A DNA stretch of 64,000 nucleotides from Thermoproteota archaeon (GCA_030550585.1 JAUQPB010000002.1:206001-270000), one strand, 5' to 3'. Positions 17,453 through 27,907 are shown, numbered from the stretch's first letter. Program-made: numbers and translations. The notes: generated by a model from the sequence alone, not told the origin.

Positions 17453-18868
17453 TCATCCAATTTTTTGAAGTTCATTTAGTATCGAGTTGAATTTCTCAAC
17501 AGCCTTCTGCGTCCATATAGTCATGAGTTGTTGTTCCAAAGTTTTATCGCCAGCCATTTTGCTGGCAATACCTTTGGCATAATCCTTTGTGAATGTGACT
17601 TCAGAACCTGTTATGGGGTCTGTGAATGTTAAAGGCTTTGAAAGTTGTGTTACATAGTAGTCAAATTGTTGTTGTGTTATCAAACCTCTTGTGTATAGGT
17701 CGACAAGCTTCTTCCAAACTTCTACAAGCTGGTCATGAGCATCTATAAGTACAGCTTTGAAGTATCTTGCAACAGCATATTCATACTTCATAACATCGGA
17801 ATCGTTGAACGGCATTGGGGTTAGACTCAGAGTCTTGTAGTAAATCTCTTTGAGATCAGCTCTCTGCTGCCCCTCGGGAGTGTTCCAAACATCTGGATTT
17901 ACAGGAAGCCTGTTAACCTTCTTATCTAGCAAAATCCTTTGCCCCTCTGTCAAAGCCCAGGCTATGAAGGCTTGTGCAGCCTCTCTATGCTTTGAGGTGT
18001 TGAACAAGGCTATAGGGTCTCCATTAACTATTGTTTTCAGCGGTATGACGAAGCTGCAGTTGGGGTTTTGAACCATTGCTATGTAGCCATAGTAGTCAAC
18101 AGCTATTGTAGCAGCAAACTCACCTCTTATGACATAGTCTCTCGCATCTGACGCAGAGTCAATTATCTTTGAGTTTGCCGCTAGAAGCGTGAGGTATTTC
18201 CACCCGTTGTCCCATCCATAAGCCTCTAAGATGATTTCGTATATTCTTAGATGGCTTGTACTCTTAAGGGGGTTTGCAATAACTATTGCTGGAGAGCCAT
18301 AGACATTTATAACCCTTCCATATTCGGGGCTTGTCAAGTTACTCCAATCAATTGGCTTTGGAATGCCATAGTCTTTCAACAGCTTGTTGTTTGTGATTAT
18401 CCCAAAGCTTGATATCGCCTGTGCAACCCAATACACATTTCCATCGCTTCCATATCTCTTCATCGGCGCTCCAAGTATTGTGTCCGGTATCTTGCTTAGA
18501 GCCTCTCTAACCTCGTTGGATGTTAGAGGAGCTAGCCAACCCTCTCTGTAAAGCGAGTCGAAGAGTGAGGGGCCACCACCCCAGCCAACATCTGCACCAT
18601 GACTCTTGAGATAGTCTCTCCACTGTCCAGAGTCTAGAGAGAGGAACTGTACATCAACGATATTATACTTCTTGGCAATGTCGCTCTTCAGAAATGCGTC
18701 GCGAGCCAAATTGAGAAGGTCTTGGGGATGCCTTGTTAATACAACAAGTGTGATCGCTTCTTTTTTGCTACCTGCGACAAAGAGATAGTATATTGAGGCT
18801 CCTGCAACAACAATAAGAACTACTACTATTATAACGACAACTGTTTTTGATACACCCTTCAACAACAT
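17453..18868 (-). CDS. ABC importer solute-binding protein
   Basis: A family 1 extracellular binding protein, 471 residues. Residues 9-32 form a hydrophobic anchor (VVVIIVVVLIVVAGASIYYL). The body has two-lobe features such as HGADVGWGGGPSLFDSLY and NPLKSTSHLRIYEIILEAYG, seen in Fe3+/2-aminoethylphosphonate-type proteins. It has an unusually long helical C-terminus (from about residue 360). It is the first gene of the operon, with a TATA box ~30 bp before the ATG, so the mRNA has almost no leader. Confidence 0.9.
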   Translation of the reverse strand: MLLKGVSKTVVVIIVVVLIVVAGASIYYLFVAGSKKEAITLVVLTRHPQDLLNLARDAFLKSDIAKKYNIVDVQFLSLDSGQWRDYLKSHGADVGWGGGPSLFDSLYREGWLAPLTSNEVREALSKIPDTILGAPMKRYGSDGNVYWVAQAISSFGIITNNKLLKDYGIPKPIDWSNLTSPEYGRVINVYGSPAIVIANPLKSTSHLRIYEIILEAYGWDNGWKYLTLLAANSKIIDSASDARDYVIRGEFAATIAVDYYGYIAMVQNPNCSFVIPLKTIVNGDPIALFNTSKHREAAQAFIAWALTEGQRILLDKKVNRLPVNPDVWNTPEGQQRADLKEIYYKTLSLTPMPFNDSDVMKYEYAVARYFKAVLIDAHDQLVEVWKKLVDLYTRGLITQQQFDYYVTQLSKPLTFTDPITGSEVTFTKDYAKGIASKMAGDKTLEQQLMTIWTQKAVEKFNSILNELQKIG

Positions 18869-18897
18869 AGACCATCAAGTATATCAGTTTTGCAGAA

Positions 18898-18906
18898 GGG
18901 ATATAA
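18898..18906 (-). promoter_or_regulatory. TATA box of the Fe3+-type ABC operon
   Basis: Minus-strand GATTTATATCC centred near 18902, about 26 bp before a start site just upstream of ATG 18868. This predicts a near-leaderless mRNA. Confidence 0.55.
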
Positions 18907-19021
18907 ATCTTTGTTTTCTACAGCTATACACAATTTTACATGAGCTATGTTACATATACCTCTATATAAAATAAAATCTCTAAGCGATATCGAATCTTTG
19001 GGATGAAGAAACGCATCCTTA

Positions 19022-19210
19022 ATGATAGATGATTGGGAGGACTCCTCTGACCACGCAAAAGATGTTACTATGTGGGCTTTGGTGTTTAAGCCGAGAGCTG
19101 TTGTTTACATAGCTGGCTCAAGTTTGTTTCTAATAAATCAAGGTGTTGAAGGTATTGCTTATGGTCTAGAATTAAATGAGGTTGTTCATATGTGTAGTGA
19201 ATACATTTAA
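19022..19210 (+). CDS. doubtful small ORF, 62 aa
   Basis: Lies alone in a 395-bp gap between divergent operons. A TATA-like TCTATATAAAA around 18960-18971 lies upstream. The middle (KPRAVVYIAGSSLFLINQG) looks like a beta-alpha fragment of a larger enzyme, so it may be a gene relic rather than a gene. No family recognised. Confidence 0.3.
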   Translation: MIDDWEDSSDHAKDVTMWALVFKPRAVVYIAGSSLFLINQGVEGIAYGLELNEVVHMCSEYI

Positions 19211-19263
19211 TAGCTGAGGTTAAGCTGCTGCAAAAATCTATGTAGAGTTTCTAAAGCTTCTAG

Positions 19264-20259
19264 CTATATCCAAGCGAATTTTTCCTTGCCTAGAAACTCT
19301 CTAACAGTTTTCCTTACAGCTTCTTTCGATGAGAGCCTAGGCCTCCACTGGGTCAAGCTAACAATCTTTGATATGTCGAGAAGCATGAACTTTACGTCGC
19401 CTGGCCATCCTCTGCCGTCAGGAGTTACCCGGACATACTTATACTGTACATTCTTGAGGTTCATTTCGTCGACCACTATGTCTGCTATCTCCTTAACTGT
19501 AATCCAATCGTTATTCCCAATGTTGAATACATGGAACCCTTTATTGTTTTTAGCATATAGCGTAATGGCCATTGTGGCTTCTATGGTGTCTGACACATGT
19601 AAATAGCTTTTTCTTTGCGTGCCATCGCCAAGAATCTCTAGCGTAGTTGGATTATTCCTCAACTTATTTATGAAGTCTATTATAACCCCATGGTTGGATC
19701 TATAGCCGATAATGTTAGCATATCTTCCAATAGCAATACTAAAACCATATAGATGAGAGTAAGAGTGGTAGAGCATTTCACAAGCAGCCTTAGATGCTCC
19801 ATAGACAGAGATAGGCCTTAGAGCATAGTCTTCAGGTGTCGGGATCTTCTCTGCATCTCCGTAGACAGTTGAGGAACTTGCAAAGAAATGCAACTTAACA
19901 TCATTTAATCTAGAAGCCTCTAGAACATTAAATGTTGCAACAACATTTTCATTGAAATGAGTTCTAGGTTCAATAGATGATACTCTAACTTCTGGATTGG
20001 CAGCAAAATGAAAAACAGTATCAGCCTCTCTGAAAACATCAACCCACTTTCTATCAAAAAACTTTAAATCTGCATTAACTAAAACAAAATACTCTTTTCC
20101 AAGGTGATGCTCAACATTTTTGAGAGAGCCACTGCTAAAGTTATCTATAACAACAATTTTCTTAGCCAAACTCTTTGCAACAAGATAATCTACTAAGTGA
20201 CTACCGATAAAACCAGCCCCACCAGTAACAACAACTTTCTCAAAAATCTCTTGTTTCAT
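19264..20259 (-). CDS. NAD-dependent sugar-nucleotide epimerase/dehydratase (GalE-like)
   Basis: An extended short-chain dehydrogenase acting on UDP- or dTDP-sugars. The NAD motif TGGAGFIGSH is near residues 13-22. SSSTVYGD and the catalytic YGASKAACE (Tyr-x3-Lys) follow at normal spacing. I chose ATG 20259 (MKQEIFEKVVV) over the upstream GTG 20271. It is monocistronic. Likely a UDP-glucose 4-epimerase or UDP-glucuronate epimerase supplying surface glycans; the exact substrate cannot be read. Confidence 0.88.
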   Translation of the reverse strand: MKQEIFEKVVVTGGAGFIGSHLVDYLVAKSLAKKIVVIDNFSSGSLKNVEHHLGKEYFVLVNADLKFFDRKWVDVFREADTVFHFAANPEVRVSSIEPRTHFNENVVATFNVLEASRLNDVKLHFFASSSTVYGDAEKIPTPEDYALRPISVYGASKAACEMLYHSYSHLYGFSIAIGRYANIIGYRSNHGVIIDFINKLRNNPTTLEILGDGTQRKSYLHVSDTIEATMAITLYAKNNKGFHVFNIGNNDWITVKEIADIVVDEMNLKNVQYKYVRVTPDGRGWPGDVKFMLLDISKIVSLTQWRPRLSSKEAVRKTVREFLGKEKFAWI

Positions 20260-20435
20260 AGTTAAACACACTTAACAACCCAGAAAGTGAAGATAAAGAA
20301 AATTTAAGCATTTTTCTCTTAAAAGTTTGAAATATTATAAACCTGTTCATAAGCCAAGTTCTCTCTATCAAATACCTATAGCCTTTAATATCATAGAATA
20401 GAAATTAAATGAACTATTTCAATTTGAAGAAAACT

Positions 20436-21401
20436 CTATTTTTGATAAAGCCAGCATTTAACAATAACATCTCCTATTGCAATAGTTGGAGGCTCTGATT
20501 TAAAGCATATGTCTTTTGCATGTGGGCATCTACCAGCATATTTACATCCTTTTGCAATAAACTCTTTCTCTTCAATTGTTGCTGAAAGTTTTATAGCACT
20601 TAGCCACTTGTTTCTCAATCTAATATCTGGTATTGGAACTGAAAGCAATAGTGTTTGGGTATAGGGGTGTAGTGGCTCGCTTAAAACCTTTTCAACAGGT
20701 CCTTGCTCAACAACCCAACCTCTATACATTATAGCTATCCAGTCACTTATATAGTAAGCTGTTGAGAGATCGTGCGTTATGTATATAAAAGATATTTTTA
20801 AATCATCTTTCAATTCTTTGAATAAATTAACAATATTTATTCTTAGAGATGCATCAAGCATTGAAACGGGTTCATCAGCTATTATAAGTCTTGGCTTTGT
20901 AATTAATGCTCTTGCAATTGAAACTCTCTGAAGCTCTCCACCAGAAAACTCATGTGGATACTTACCAACAACCTTCTCAAGATTTAGCCCAACTCTTCTC
21001 AAAACCTCGTCTATATAACCATCAATTTCATCTCTACTTAAACCAGCAACGTTCTTAGCAGTGTCATAGAGATATCCATAGACCTTTCTAAGGGGGTTAA
21101 AAGCTGCGTAAGGATCTTGGAAAACAGCTTGCACTTCCTTTTTAAACCACTTCATTTCACTTGAAGATAACTTGAAAATATCTTTACCCTTATACAAAAC
21201 ACTTCCATATTCGGGTCTATGAACACCTAGTATTATTCTAGCAAGTGTTGTTTTACCGGATCCGGATTCCCCAGCCAACGTAAATATAAATGGCTTATCC
21301 TCTAATGAAATATTTATATTGTCTACAGCCTTAAATGAAAATCCGAAAAAGCCATATCTAAAAATCTTTGTTACATTCTTTAATTCTAAAAGCATAGCCA
21401 T
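20436..21401 (-). CDS. peptide/oligosaccharide ABC ATPase (OppF/DppF-like)
   Basis: Walker A GESGSGKTT, signature FSGGELQR and Walker B LIIADEP are intact. The C-terminal extension contains the Cys cluster of OppD/F proteins (GCKYAGRCPHAKDICF), which usually binds an Fe-S cluster. The ATG follows GGAGGTG by seven bases. It is the last gene of a five-gene leftward operon. In hyperthermophilic archaea such importers often carry oligosaccharides such as cellobiose or xylooligomers as well as peptides. Confidence 0.9.
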   Translation of the reverse strand: MAMLLELKNVTKIFRYGFFGFSFKAVDNINISLEDKPFIFTLAGESGSGKTTLARIILGVHRPEYGSVLYKGKDIFKLSSSEMKWFKKEVQAVFQDPYAAFNPLRKVYGYLYDTAKNVAGLSRDEIDGYIDEVLRRVGLNLEKVVGKYPHEFSGGELQRVSIARALITKPRLIIADEPVSMLDASLRINIVNLFKELKDDLKISFIYITHDLSTAYYISDWIAIMYRGWVVEQGPVEKVLSEPLHPYTQTLLLSVPIPDIRLRNKWLSAIKLSATIEEKEFIAKGCKYAGRCPHAKDICFKSEPPTIAIGDVIVKCWLYQK

Positions 21402-21407
21402 GTAAAT

Positions 21408-22397
21408 TCACCTCCTAATATATAGCCAGCATGAAACAAATCTATTCTTTTCAATTTCAATCATAGGCGGCTCCTCCTTTCTACAAATATCCATTGCAAA
21501 TGGGCACCTAGGATGGAATCTACAACCAGGTGGAGGATTCCTCAAATCTGGTGGAGACCCAGCCAAACCTGTTCTAAGCGTTTTGTCACCTATTCTTGGA
21601 AGAGAGTCTATTAAAGCTTTTGTGTATGGATGTAGAGGTTTTTCAAATATGTCTTCTGTTCTTCCAATTTCAACAACTTTACCAGCATACATGACAGCCA
21701 GTTTATTTGTGACCATAGCATGAACACCCATGTCATGCGATACCAAAACCACTGTGTTTTTTAATTCACTTTGCTTATTGAGAAGTATTTGAAGAACACC
21801 TCTCTGTACAACAACATCAAGAGCACTCGTAGGCTCATCAGCTAAAACGACCTTTGGTTTAAGCAACAATGCAAGCGCTATAACAACTCTTTGCCTCATA
21901 CCACCTGAAAGCTGGTGGGGATAGGCATCCAAAACAGATTTGGATAGTCCAAAACTTTCAACATATTCAGTGGCAATTTTCAACGCATCATCTTTATCTA
22001 TTCTCTCATGTGTTGTTAAAATCTCTACAAAATGATCTTTTATTTTCTCAACAGGATTCAAAACATTCATTGCATTTTGAGGAATCCATGAAATCTCCTT
22101 CCACCAAACTCTGGATCTCCTTAGCTCAGATGAAATTGAGAGAACATCAATATAACTATCATTAGATGTGAATATTTTTATATTACCTCTTAAAACTTTT
22201 AATGGTGATATGATATATCCATACATAATTTTTAGAAGAGTTGATTTGCCACAACCAGATTCTCCAGCAATACCAAACACAACATTATCATCAATACTAA
22301 TACTTACATTGCTTACAGCATCAACATAAATCTTCTTCCCCAAAGACTCAAACTCATAACCTCCAACAACATTCTCAACAGACAATAATACACCCAT
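21408..22397 (-). CDS. peptide/oligosaccharide ABC ATPase (OppD/DppD-like)
   Basis: Walker A GESGCGKST, signature LSGGMRQR and Walker B VVLADEPTSALD are intact. The oligopeptide/dipeptide C-terminal motif GCRFHPRCPFAMDICRKEEPP is present apart from normal variation. Start at ATG 22397, four bases after GGGGTGG. It pairs with the OppF-like gene 6 bp downstream to form the heterodimeric motor. Confidence 0.9.
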   Translation of the reverse strand: MGVLLSVENVVGGYEFESLGKKIYVDAVSNVSISIDDNVVFGIAGESGCGKSTLLKIMYGYIISPLKVLRGNIKIFTSNDSYIDVLSISSELRRSRVWWKEISWIPQNAMNVLNPVEKIKDHFVEILTTHERIDKDDALKIATEYVESFGLSKSVLDAYPHQLSGGMRQRVVIALALLLKPKVVLADEPTSALDVVVQRGVLQILLNKQSELKNTVVLVSHDMGVHAMVTNKLAVMYAGKVVEIGRTEDIFEKPLHPYTKALIDSLPRIGDKTLRTGLAGSPPDLRNPPPGCRFHPRCPFAMDICRKEEPPMIEIEKNRFVSCWLYIRR

Positions 22398-22407
22398 AAA
22401 ACCACCC

Positions 22408-23301
22408 CTATCTTTGTCTCAGCCTTGGATTGAAGTACTCCTGAAGAGAGAAGGAGATTAGGTACAGTGATATAAAGATCAGTATCAATACAACTATAGG
22501 AGGCATTATCCACCACAGCTTACCTCTATAAAGCGCCCCATAGTGCTGAGCCCAATAAATCATTGTACCCAATGTATCTTTATCTAATATGGAAAGTCCT
22601 AGAATTGCTAATCCAGCTTCTGAGCCTATAGCATATAAAACAGTATTAGTCGCATTTATTAAATGCCAACCTAGAATAAATGGCATGAGTTCTGCTACCA
22701 CAATTTTAAATGTGCTAGCACCAGAAAGTTTAGCTGTTAACACAAAATCTCTTTCTCTTAAACTTAACACAATCGCTCTTACTTGTCTGGCAGGCCAAGG
22801 CCAAGACGTTATCGATATCATAAGTCCTAGTATAGGAATAGTAATATGATCTTTAAGTACAAATGCCAAGACCAGTAGTAGTGGAAAGCCAGGAATAGTA
22901 ATAAATGTATCTGTGACTAACATAAGTAGTCTATCGATTAAACCGCCTTTTAACCCGGCTATAAGCCCTATTAACAATCCAACATTGGCTGCTACAAGTG
23001 TTATTATAGTTGCTATTATCAATGAGTTCACTATTGCATTCGTTAAACTCCAGAAAACAGATCTGCCATTACTAGTTGTACCTAATATCAAATCGATTGA
23101 TTGAAGCGATGGTGGCAGATCCTTTCTAAAATAATACCAAAACGTATAATATGATGGAGAAAATATTGATATTAAACCTAAGGCAAGTATACCTAAAAAC
23201 ATTGTGAAGCCCAGCCTAAACTTCAAGTCTCTTCTATACAACTCTTTGAACCCTTTTAATATACCTTTTAATATATTGTAAAACGATACCAGATTAACCA
23301 T
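22408..23301 (-). CDS. peptide/oligosaccharide ABC permease (OppC/DppC-like)
   Basis: A 297-residue permease with an N-terminal cytoplasmic helix, one early membrane segment (about 31-50) and five more. The EAA-type loop is SGASTFKIVVAELMP. DLILGTTSNGRSVFWS and the PxxG-rich GFPLLLVLAF region match the family. Intact, unlike its OppB partner. Confidence 0.88.
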   Translation of the reverse strand: MVNLVSFYNILKGILKGFKELYRRDLKFRLGFTMFLGILALGLISIFSPSYYTFWYYFRKDLPPSLQSIDLILGTTSNGRSVFWSLTNAIVNSLIIATIITLVAANVGLLIGLIAGLKGGLIDRLLMLVTDTFITIPGFPLLLVLAFVLKDHITIPILGLMISITSWPWPARQVRAIVLSLRERDFVLTAKLSGASTFKIVVAELMPFILGWHLINATNTVLYAIGSEAGLAILGLSILDKDTLGTMIYWAQHYGALYRGKLWWIMPPIVVLILIFISLYLISFSLQEYFNPRLRQR

Positions 23302-23310
23302 ATTGATAAC

Positions 23311-24144
23311 TCACCTATACCTAACTCTAGGATCTATGAATGGGTAAATTAAGTCTATTATTAATGTAGCTGTAGCGACACCAATTATAGATAGAGACAA
23401 TATAGTCATAGCAGTAGCGTAGTCGCCCATTCCAACAGCTCGATAAAGTAGTTGACCAAGACCTGGATAGGCAAAGATGACTTCGGTTAATAGCGCACCA
23501 CCAAATATATTACCTAGTGATAGAGCCAATGCTGTTGTTTGAGGCAACAAAATATTTCTCATAATATATCTCCTGAATATTAAGTCTCTTGGCAATCCTC
23601 TCAACTCGGCATACAAATAATAATCCTCTGACATAACATTAAGTGTTAATGTACTTGAGCTTAAAAACCACCACCCAAGCATGCTAGGCAAGATTATTGA
23701 TAAAGCTGGTAAGAAAGATCTATATATTATATCAAATATTGTTGTTAGAGATATTTCGCTAACTGGAGCGCCACCGGTGAGAGGGAAAAGAGGGATTAGG
23801 TAGGCAAAAAGATAAACTAAAACCAAAGCCATTATGTAATAAGGAATTGGATACAGTGTTAATGCCATCGCTTGCAACACCTTTGAGATCCTAGATCCTC
23901 TTCTAAACGACGAAATAGCGCCCAAAACATTACCTATAACCCATGAAATTATGGTAGTTGTTGCCAACAAGCCTATTGTCCATGGTAGTTGTCTCCACAC
24001 TAGGTACTTGGCGGGGGTTGGAAAAGATATAGTCGACGGACCAAAATCCATTGTGAGAAACCTTCTTAGAAAAGTTATGTATTGATCCCATAAACTGCCC
24101 TTTAAACCAAAAATCTCATATAAACTCTCTCTAAGGGCTATCAA
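23311..24144 (-). pseudogene. peptide/oligosaccharide ABC permease (OppB-like), N-terminally truncated
   Basis: The frame is open from just after TAA 24163-24165. It begins within what is normally residue ~60 of OppB (VDPQALIALRESLYEIFG, the loop after helix 1), so helix 1 and its loop are missing. The rest is normal: GLLATTTIISWVIG, the EAA loop ELRGLPRDLIFRRYIM and the C-terminal DPRVRYR. TTG 24144 could initiate a 277-residue product, but one lacking helix 1 is unlikely to work. The left side of the break coincides with the premature end of the binding-protein gene, so one deletion probably removed both ends. Confidence 0.75.
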
Positions 24145-24155
24145 TGCCTGAGGAT

Positions 24156-25184
24156 CTACGGCTTATCTGCATATATGTATCTAACTAATGGTAATACATT
24201 AGGTATTGGAGCAGAGCCATCTGGTCCTACAAATGCATTGTATATCGCATAGAAGTCTATCGCAAATGTAAGAGCTCTCCTAACTTCTGTTATATTATAT
24301 GGGTATCTTAAAACATTGAATCCAATACCCTTTACACAAGCATCAAATGGCCACGCAAATGGCGGTTGACTCCTCCAACCGCCTATATATGGATTGGCCT
24401 TCCAAACAATTTCGAAGTTTTCTGGTAGGAAGGTTCTAATAGCATCCAATTCATGTCTTGACATAGCCAGGGCTTTCTTTTCTTCTGGGCCTTGATGTAT
24501 GAACAACACATATTTTGGCCCAGGCTTTATACCATATAGTTTTGTGCCCCACCAATTCTCATTTCTCTCCCATAGGAACCAAGTACCGCCTGGATCAACA
24601 TCTTTTAGAACATATGGCCCTAGACATACTGGTGGATAGAATTTATATGCAACTGGATCCTCAACCTTTTCCCATATATGTTTTGGAAGTAGATGTGGAA
24701 TTGATGCTCCATATATTATCACTGTCCAGTAATAGTGGAATCTTGGATTAGGCTGTTTAAGTTCTATAACAACCGTATAGTTATCAAGTTTATAGTATTT
24801 ATCAACCCACGGCGTTAAGGTGTAATAACAGCCAAACTTTGGATTCTTCATACATATGTCAATGGTGAATAGTACATCATCTGCTGTGAAAGGTGTTCCA
24901 TCACTCCATGTAACACCTTTTCTAAGGTATATCTTCACAGTTTTGAGATCTGGTGAGTATTCTGGTGGTGCTGCAGCTGCATATGATATTAATTCGCTAT
25001 TTGTTGTATTAATATACCATAAATGTCCTGCACATACTTGGCTCATACCATTGCCTCCAATAGAAGGCTTACCTGGTACAAAGAAGTTAAAGTCGTATGG
25101 ATCTACAAATACACCCCAGTGATTTTCGACAACAAGAACATCTCCTCTTGGAACTCCTGGTGGCAGAGGTAACTGTGCTTCAAC
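24156..25184 (-). pseudogene. peptide/oligosaccharide-binding protein (OppA-like), truncated at both ends
   Basis: The family 5 binding-protein signature is clear: VKIYLRKGVTWSDGTPFTAD, then DVLFTIDICMKNP and ITEVRRALTFAIDFYAIYN. The coding sequence runs back to 25184 (VEAQLPLPPGVPRGDVLVVE) without a usable start or signal peptide, and a TAA precedes it. It stops at TAG 24156 after about 340 residues, where the family has about 550-700. The first in-frame ATG (25046) lies well inside the mature domain. The protein could not be exported or complete. The end abuts the truncated permease (see findings). Confidence 0.8.
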
Positions 25185-25416
25185 TTATATATGATTTAAC
25201 CCCCTAGTTGCTATACATAATTGTTAGAGTCTGTAATCTTTTTATAGTGGTGGTGAATATCTAAAGCTTAAATTTGTATATTTCAAAAGTATTAGCAAAG
25301 GATTTTGTTGACTGGATTTTGTAGTTGTATAATAAATAGAAAGTTGAATTACGTAAACAGACGCCTGTTTGTAGATGAACTAAGTAAAATATGCTCTTCA
25401 CGGGGGTAGAGATCTT

Positions 25417-26439
25417 ATGCCACTAGCTATAGTTGTTGGTGGCTTCTTTGGCGATGAGGGCAAGGGCAAGGTGGCAGCATATCTTGCACTAGCTGATAAC
25501 CCGTCTATTGCTGTTAGGTGTGGCTCTATAAATGCTGGTCATACAGTTGTCTATGGCGGTAGAACATGGAAGCTTAGACTCGTTCCATCGTTTTTTGTCA
25601 ACAGAAATGTGAGGCTTATGATTGCGGCAGGGGCTTTGATAAGACTCGACGTGTTCTTTAGTGAGGTTGAGGAGACTGGTGTTAGGGACAGGATATTTGT
25701 TGACAGAAATGCTGGTGTTATTGAGGATAGGCATGTTGAGGCTGAGAAGAGGGATGCTTTTTTAGTCAAAGACGTTGGCTCAACATTGCAGGGAGTAGGA
25801 TTTGCGATGTCTGACAGGGTTTTGAGGAGGCTTAGGCTTGCCAAAGATTTTGATGTGTTAAGAGATTATCTTGTAGATGTATCGCTGGAGGTTAATAGCG
25901 CTATCGATAGAGGGGAGATTGTCTATATAGAGGGTGTTCAAGGAACCTTTCTAAGCCTGTATCACGGCACATACCCATATGTTACAAGTAGAGATACAAC
26001 AGCATCAGCCTTTGCTTCAGAGGTTGGTGTCGGTCCTAAGAAGGTTGACGAGGTTATAGTTGTTTTCAAATCATATGTCACAAGAGTTGGTGGAGGCCCT
26101 CTAGAGGGTGAGCTCCCACCCGAGGAGGCTGAGAGGCTTGGACTAGTTGAAGTAGCTACTGTTACCGGTAGAAGAAGAAGGGTAGCGCTATTCAATGTAG
26201 AGCTTGCTAAGAGAGCAATAATGCTGAATTCCGCAACCCAAGTGGCTATAACTAGACTCGACGCCCTCTATCCAAACGATAAGTGTGTTAGAGAGTGGGG
26301 CAAACTATCAAAAGAAGCTAGAAACTGGGTAGAAAACATAGAGAGTTCTCTAAAAACTCCAATAACAATTATTGGCACAGGAGAAGATGCTTTATGCACA
26401 ATCGATAGACGAAAAGAGCTTGGATTGGGGTGGAGATAA
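25417..26439 (+). CDS. purA: adenylosuccinate synthetase, short archaeal type
   Basis: Makes adenylosuccinate from IMP, aspartate and GTP, the first step from IMP to AMP. The P-loop GDEGKGK starts at residue 12 with catalytic D13; the partner His is H42 in INAGHTVVYGG. At 340 residues it is ~90 shorter than the bacterial enzyme, as usual for the archaeal form. Start at ATG 25417 after GGGGGTAGAG. The TAA overlaps the next gene's ATG. Confidence 0.93.
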   Translation: MPLAIVVGGFFGDEGKGKVAAYLALADNPSIAVRCGSINAGHTVVYGGRTWKLRLVPSFFVNRNVRLMIAAGALIRLDVFFSEVEETGVRDRIFVDRNAGVIEDRHVEAEKRDAFLVKDVGSTLQGVGFAMSDRVLRRLRLAKDFDVLRDYLVDVSLEVNSAIDRGEIVYIEGVQGTFLSLYHGTYPYVTSRDTTASAFASEVGVGPKKVDEVIVVFKSYVTRVGGGPLEGELPPEEAERLGLVEVATVTGRRRRVALFNVELAKRAIMLNSATQVAITRLDALYPNDKCVREWGKLSKEARNWVENIESSLKTPITIIGTGEDALCTIDRRKELGLGWR

Positions 26440-27866
26440 TGGAGAAGCAATACGATGTTGCAATAATTGGTGGGGGTGTAGCAGGGCTTTTTGCAGCATA
26501 TGAGCTTTCAACCCATGGATTTGGAAAGCTGAGGGTGGCCATCGTTGAGATGGGTAGCGAAAATCCGTTTAGAACATGTCCAATGCTCAACCTAAAGAAG
26601 CTTGCAAGAGATAAGGAATGTGCTCTGTGCAAACCGTGCAATGTTATGTCAGGTGTTGGAGGGGCTATAACATTTAGTAGTGGAACCATGAATCTTAGAC
26701 CAGATGTTGGAGGGGATCTGGACAAGCTCCTCGGCAGCTGGGAAGAGGCTGAGAAGCTGATACAATATGTTGACAGCGTGCTGGTAAAGTTTGGTGCTCC
26801 AGATAACCTATATGCGATTGACTATGAGCAGACCTCGGAGCTCGAGAGACTAGCTGCAAAAGCCGGTGCAAAGTTTGTTCCAACGCCTCAGAGGCTCATA
26901 GGCTCTGAGAACATGCCCAAGGTCATAGCAAACATGGTTGACTATTTGAAGAGCAGGGGTGTGGAGATACATGGGCATACAGAGGTTACAGACATCGAGC
27001 ATGCAGAGAATAGGATAAGGCTTAAAACAACAAAGCTAGACATAGTATCTAGATATGTTATTATAGCACCTGGAAGAATTGGGGCTGAATGGTTTTCCCA
27101 ACTAGCAAAGAGAAGGGGTATAGATGTTGAGCCCGGCCCACTGGACATTGGTGTAAGGGTCGAGGTTCCAGCATATGTCACTGAGCCTATAACAAAGCTT
27201 GTCAGAGATCCGAAGATAATAATGTATACGAAGAGCTATGACGATAAAGCAAGAACATTTTGCACAAATCCAAATGGGCTTGTTGTTGAGGAGAGGTATC
27301 CAGACGACTCGGTTGGTGTGAATGGAGAGAGTTTTGCAACAATAAAAAGCAAGAACACGAACTTTGCGTTGCTAATAACAGTTAGGCTCACAGACCCCTT
27401 TGAAGATACCATAGCATATGGGAAAAGCATAGCCAGACTGGCGACAAAGCTTGGCGGTGGGAGACCAATCATCCAGAGGTTTGGCGATTTAGAGGCTGGG
27501 AGAAGGAGTACATGGTCAAGAATAGAAAGGAGTGTTGTAGATCCGACACTAAAATCTGTAACGCCGGGAGACATAGCCATGGCCTACCCCTACAGAGTAG
27601 TTGTCAATATAATAGAGGCTCTAAAGAGGTTAGACATAATAATGCCTGGAATAGCATCGCCACAAACACTCCTATACGCACCAGAAATAAAATTCTACAG
27701 CACGAGAGCCAGAGTCAGCAGAGAACTTGAAACAAACTTGAAGAACGTCTTTGTTGCTGGGGATGGGGTAGGGCTCTCAAGAGGTATGAACGTAGCAGCT
27801 GCAACAGGAGTAATAGCCGCCAGATCCATACTAAAGAGAGAGGGTATCGAGTTTGAAGACGGCTAG
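26439..27866 (+). CDS. FAD-dependent dehydrogenase, COG2509-like
   Basis: A flavoprotein of about 475 residues. The ADP-binding motif IIGGGVAGLFAAYEL is at the N-terminus; FVAGDGVGLSRGMNVAAATG near the end closes the FAD site. A Cys cluster (RTCPMLN, then CALCKPC) follows the first motif. ATG 26439 is six bases after GGGGTG and overlaps the purA stop (TAATG), so the two are co-transcribed. The substrate is unknown in the family; geranylgeranyl reductase and NADH:flavin reductase are distant relatives. Confidence 0.85.
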   Translation: MEKQYDVAIIGGGVAGLFAAYELSTHGFGKLRVAIVEMGSENPFRTCPMLNLKKLARDKECALCKPCNVMSGVGGAITFSSGTMNLRPDVGGDLDKLLGSWEEAEKLIQYVDSVLVKFGAPDNLYAIDYEQTSELERLAAKAGAKFVPTPQRLIGSENMPKVIANMVDYLKSRGVEIHGHTEVTDIEHAENRIRLKTTKLDIVSRYVIIAPGRIGAEWFSQLAKRRGIDVEPGPLDIGVRVEVPAYVTEPITKLVRDPKIIMYTKSYDDKARTFCTNPNGLVVEERYPDDSVGVNGESFATIKSKNTNFALLITVRLTDPFEDTIAYGKSIARLATKLGGGRPIIQRFGDLEAGRRSTWSRIERSVVDPTLKSVTPGDIAMAYPYRVVVNIIEALKRLDIIMPGIASPQTLLYAPEIKFYSTRARVSRELETNLKNVFVAGDGVGLSRGMNVAAATGVIAARSILKREGIEFEDG

Positions 27867-27907
27867 AAATAAGAACAATGATGGCCGACTATATTAAGGT
27901 AGCGTCT

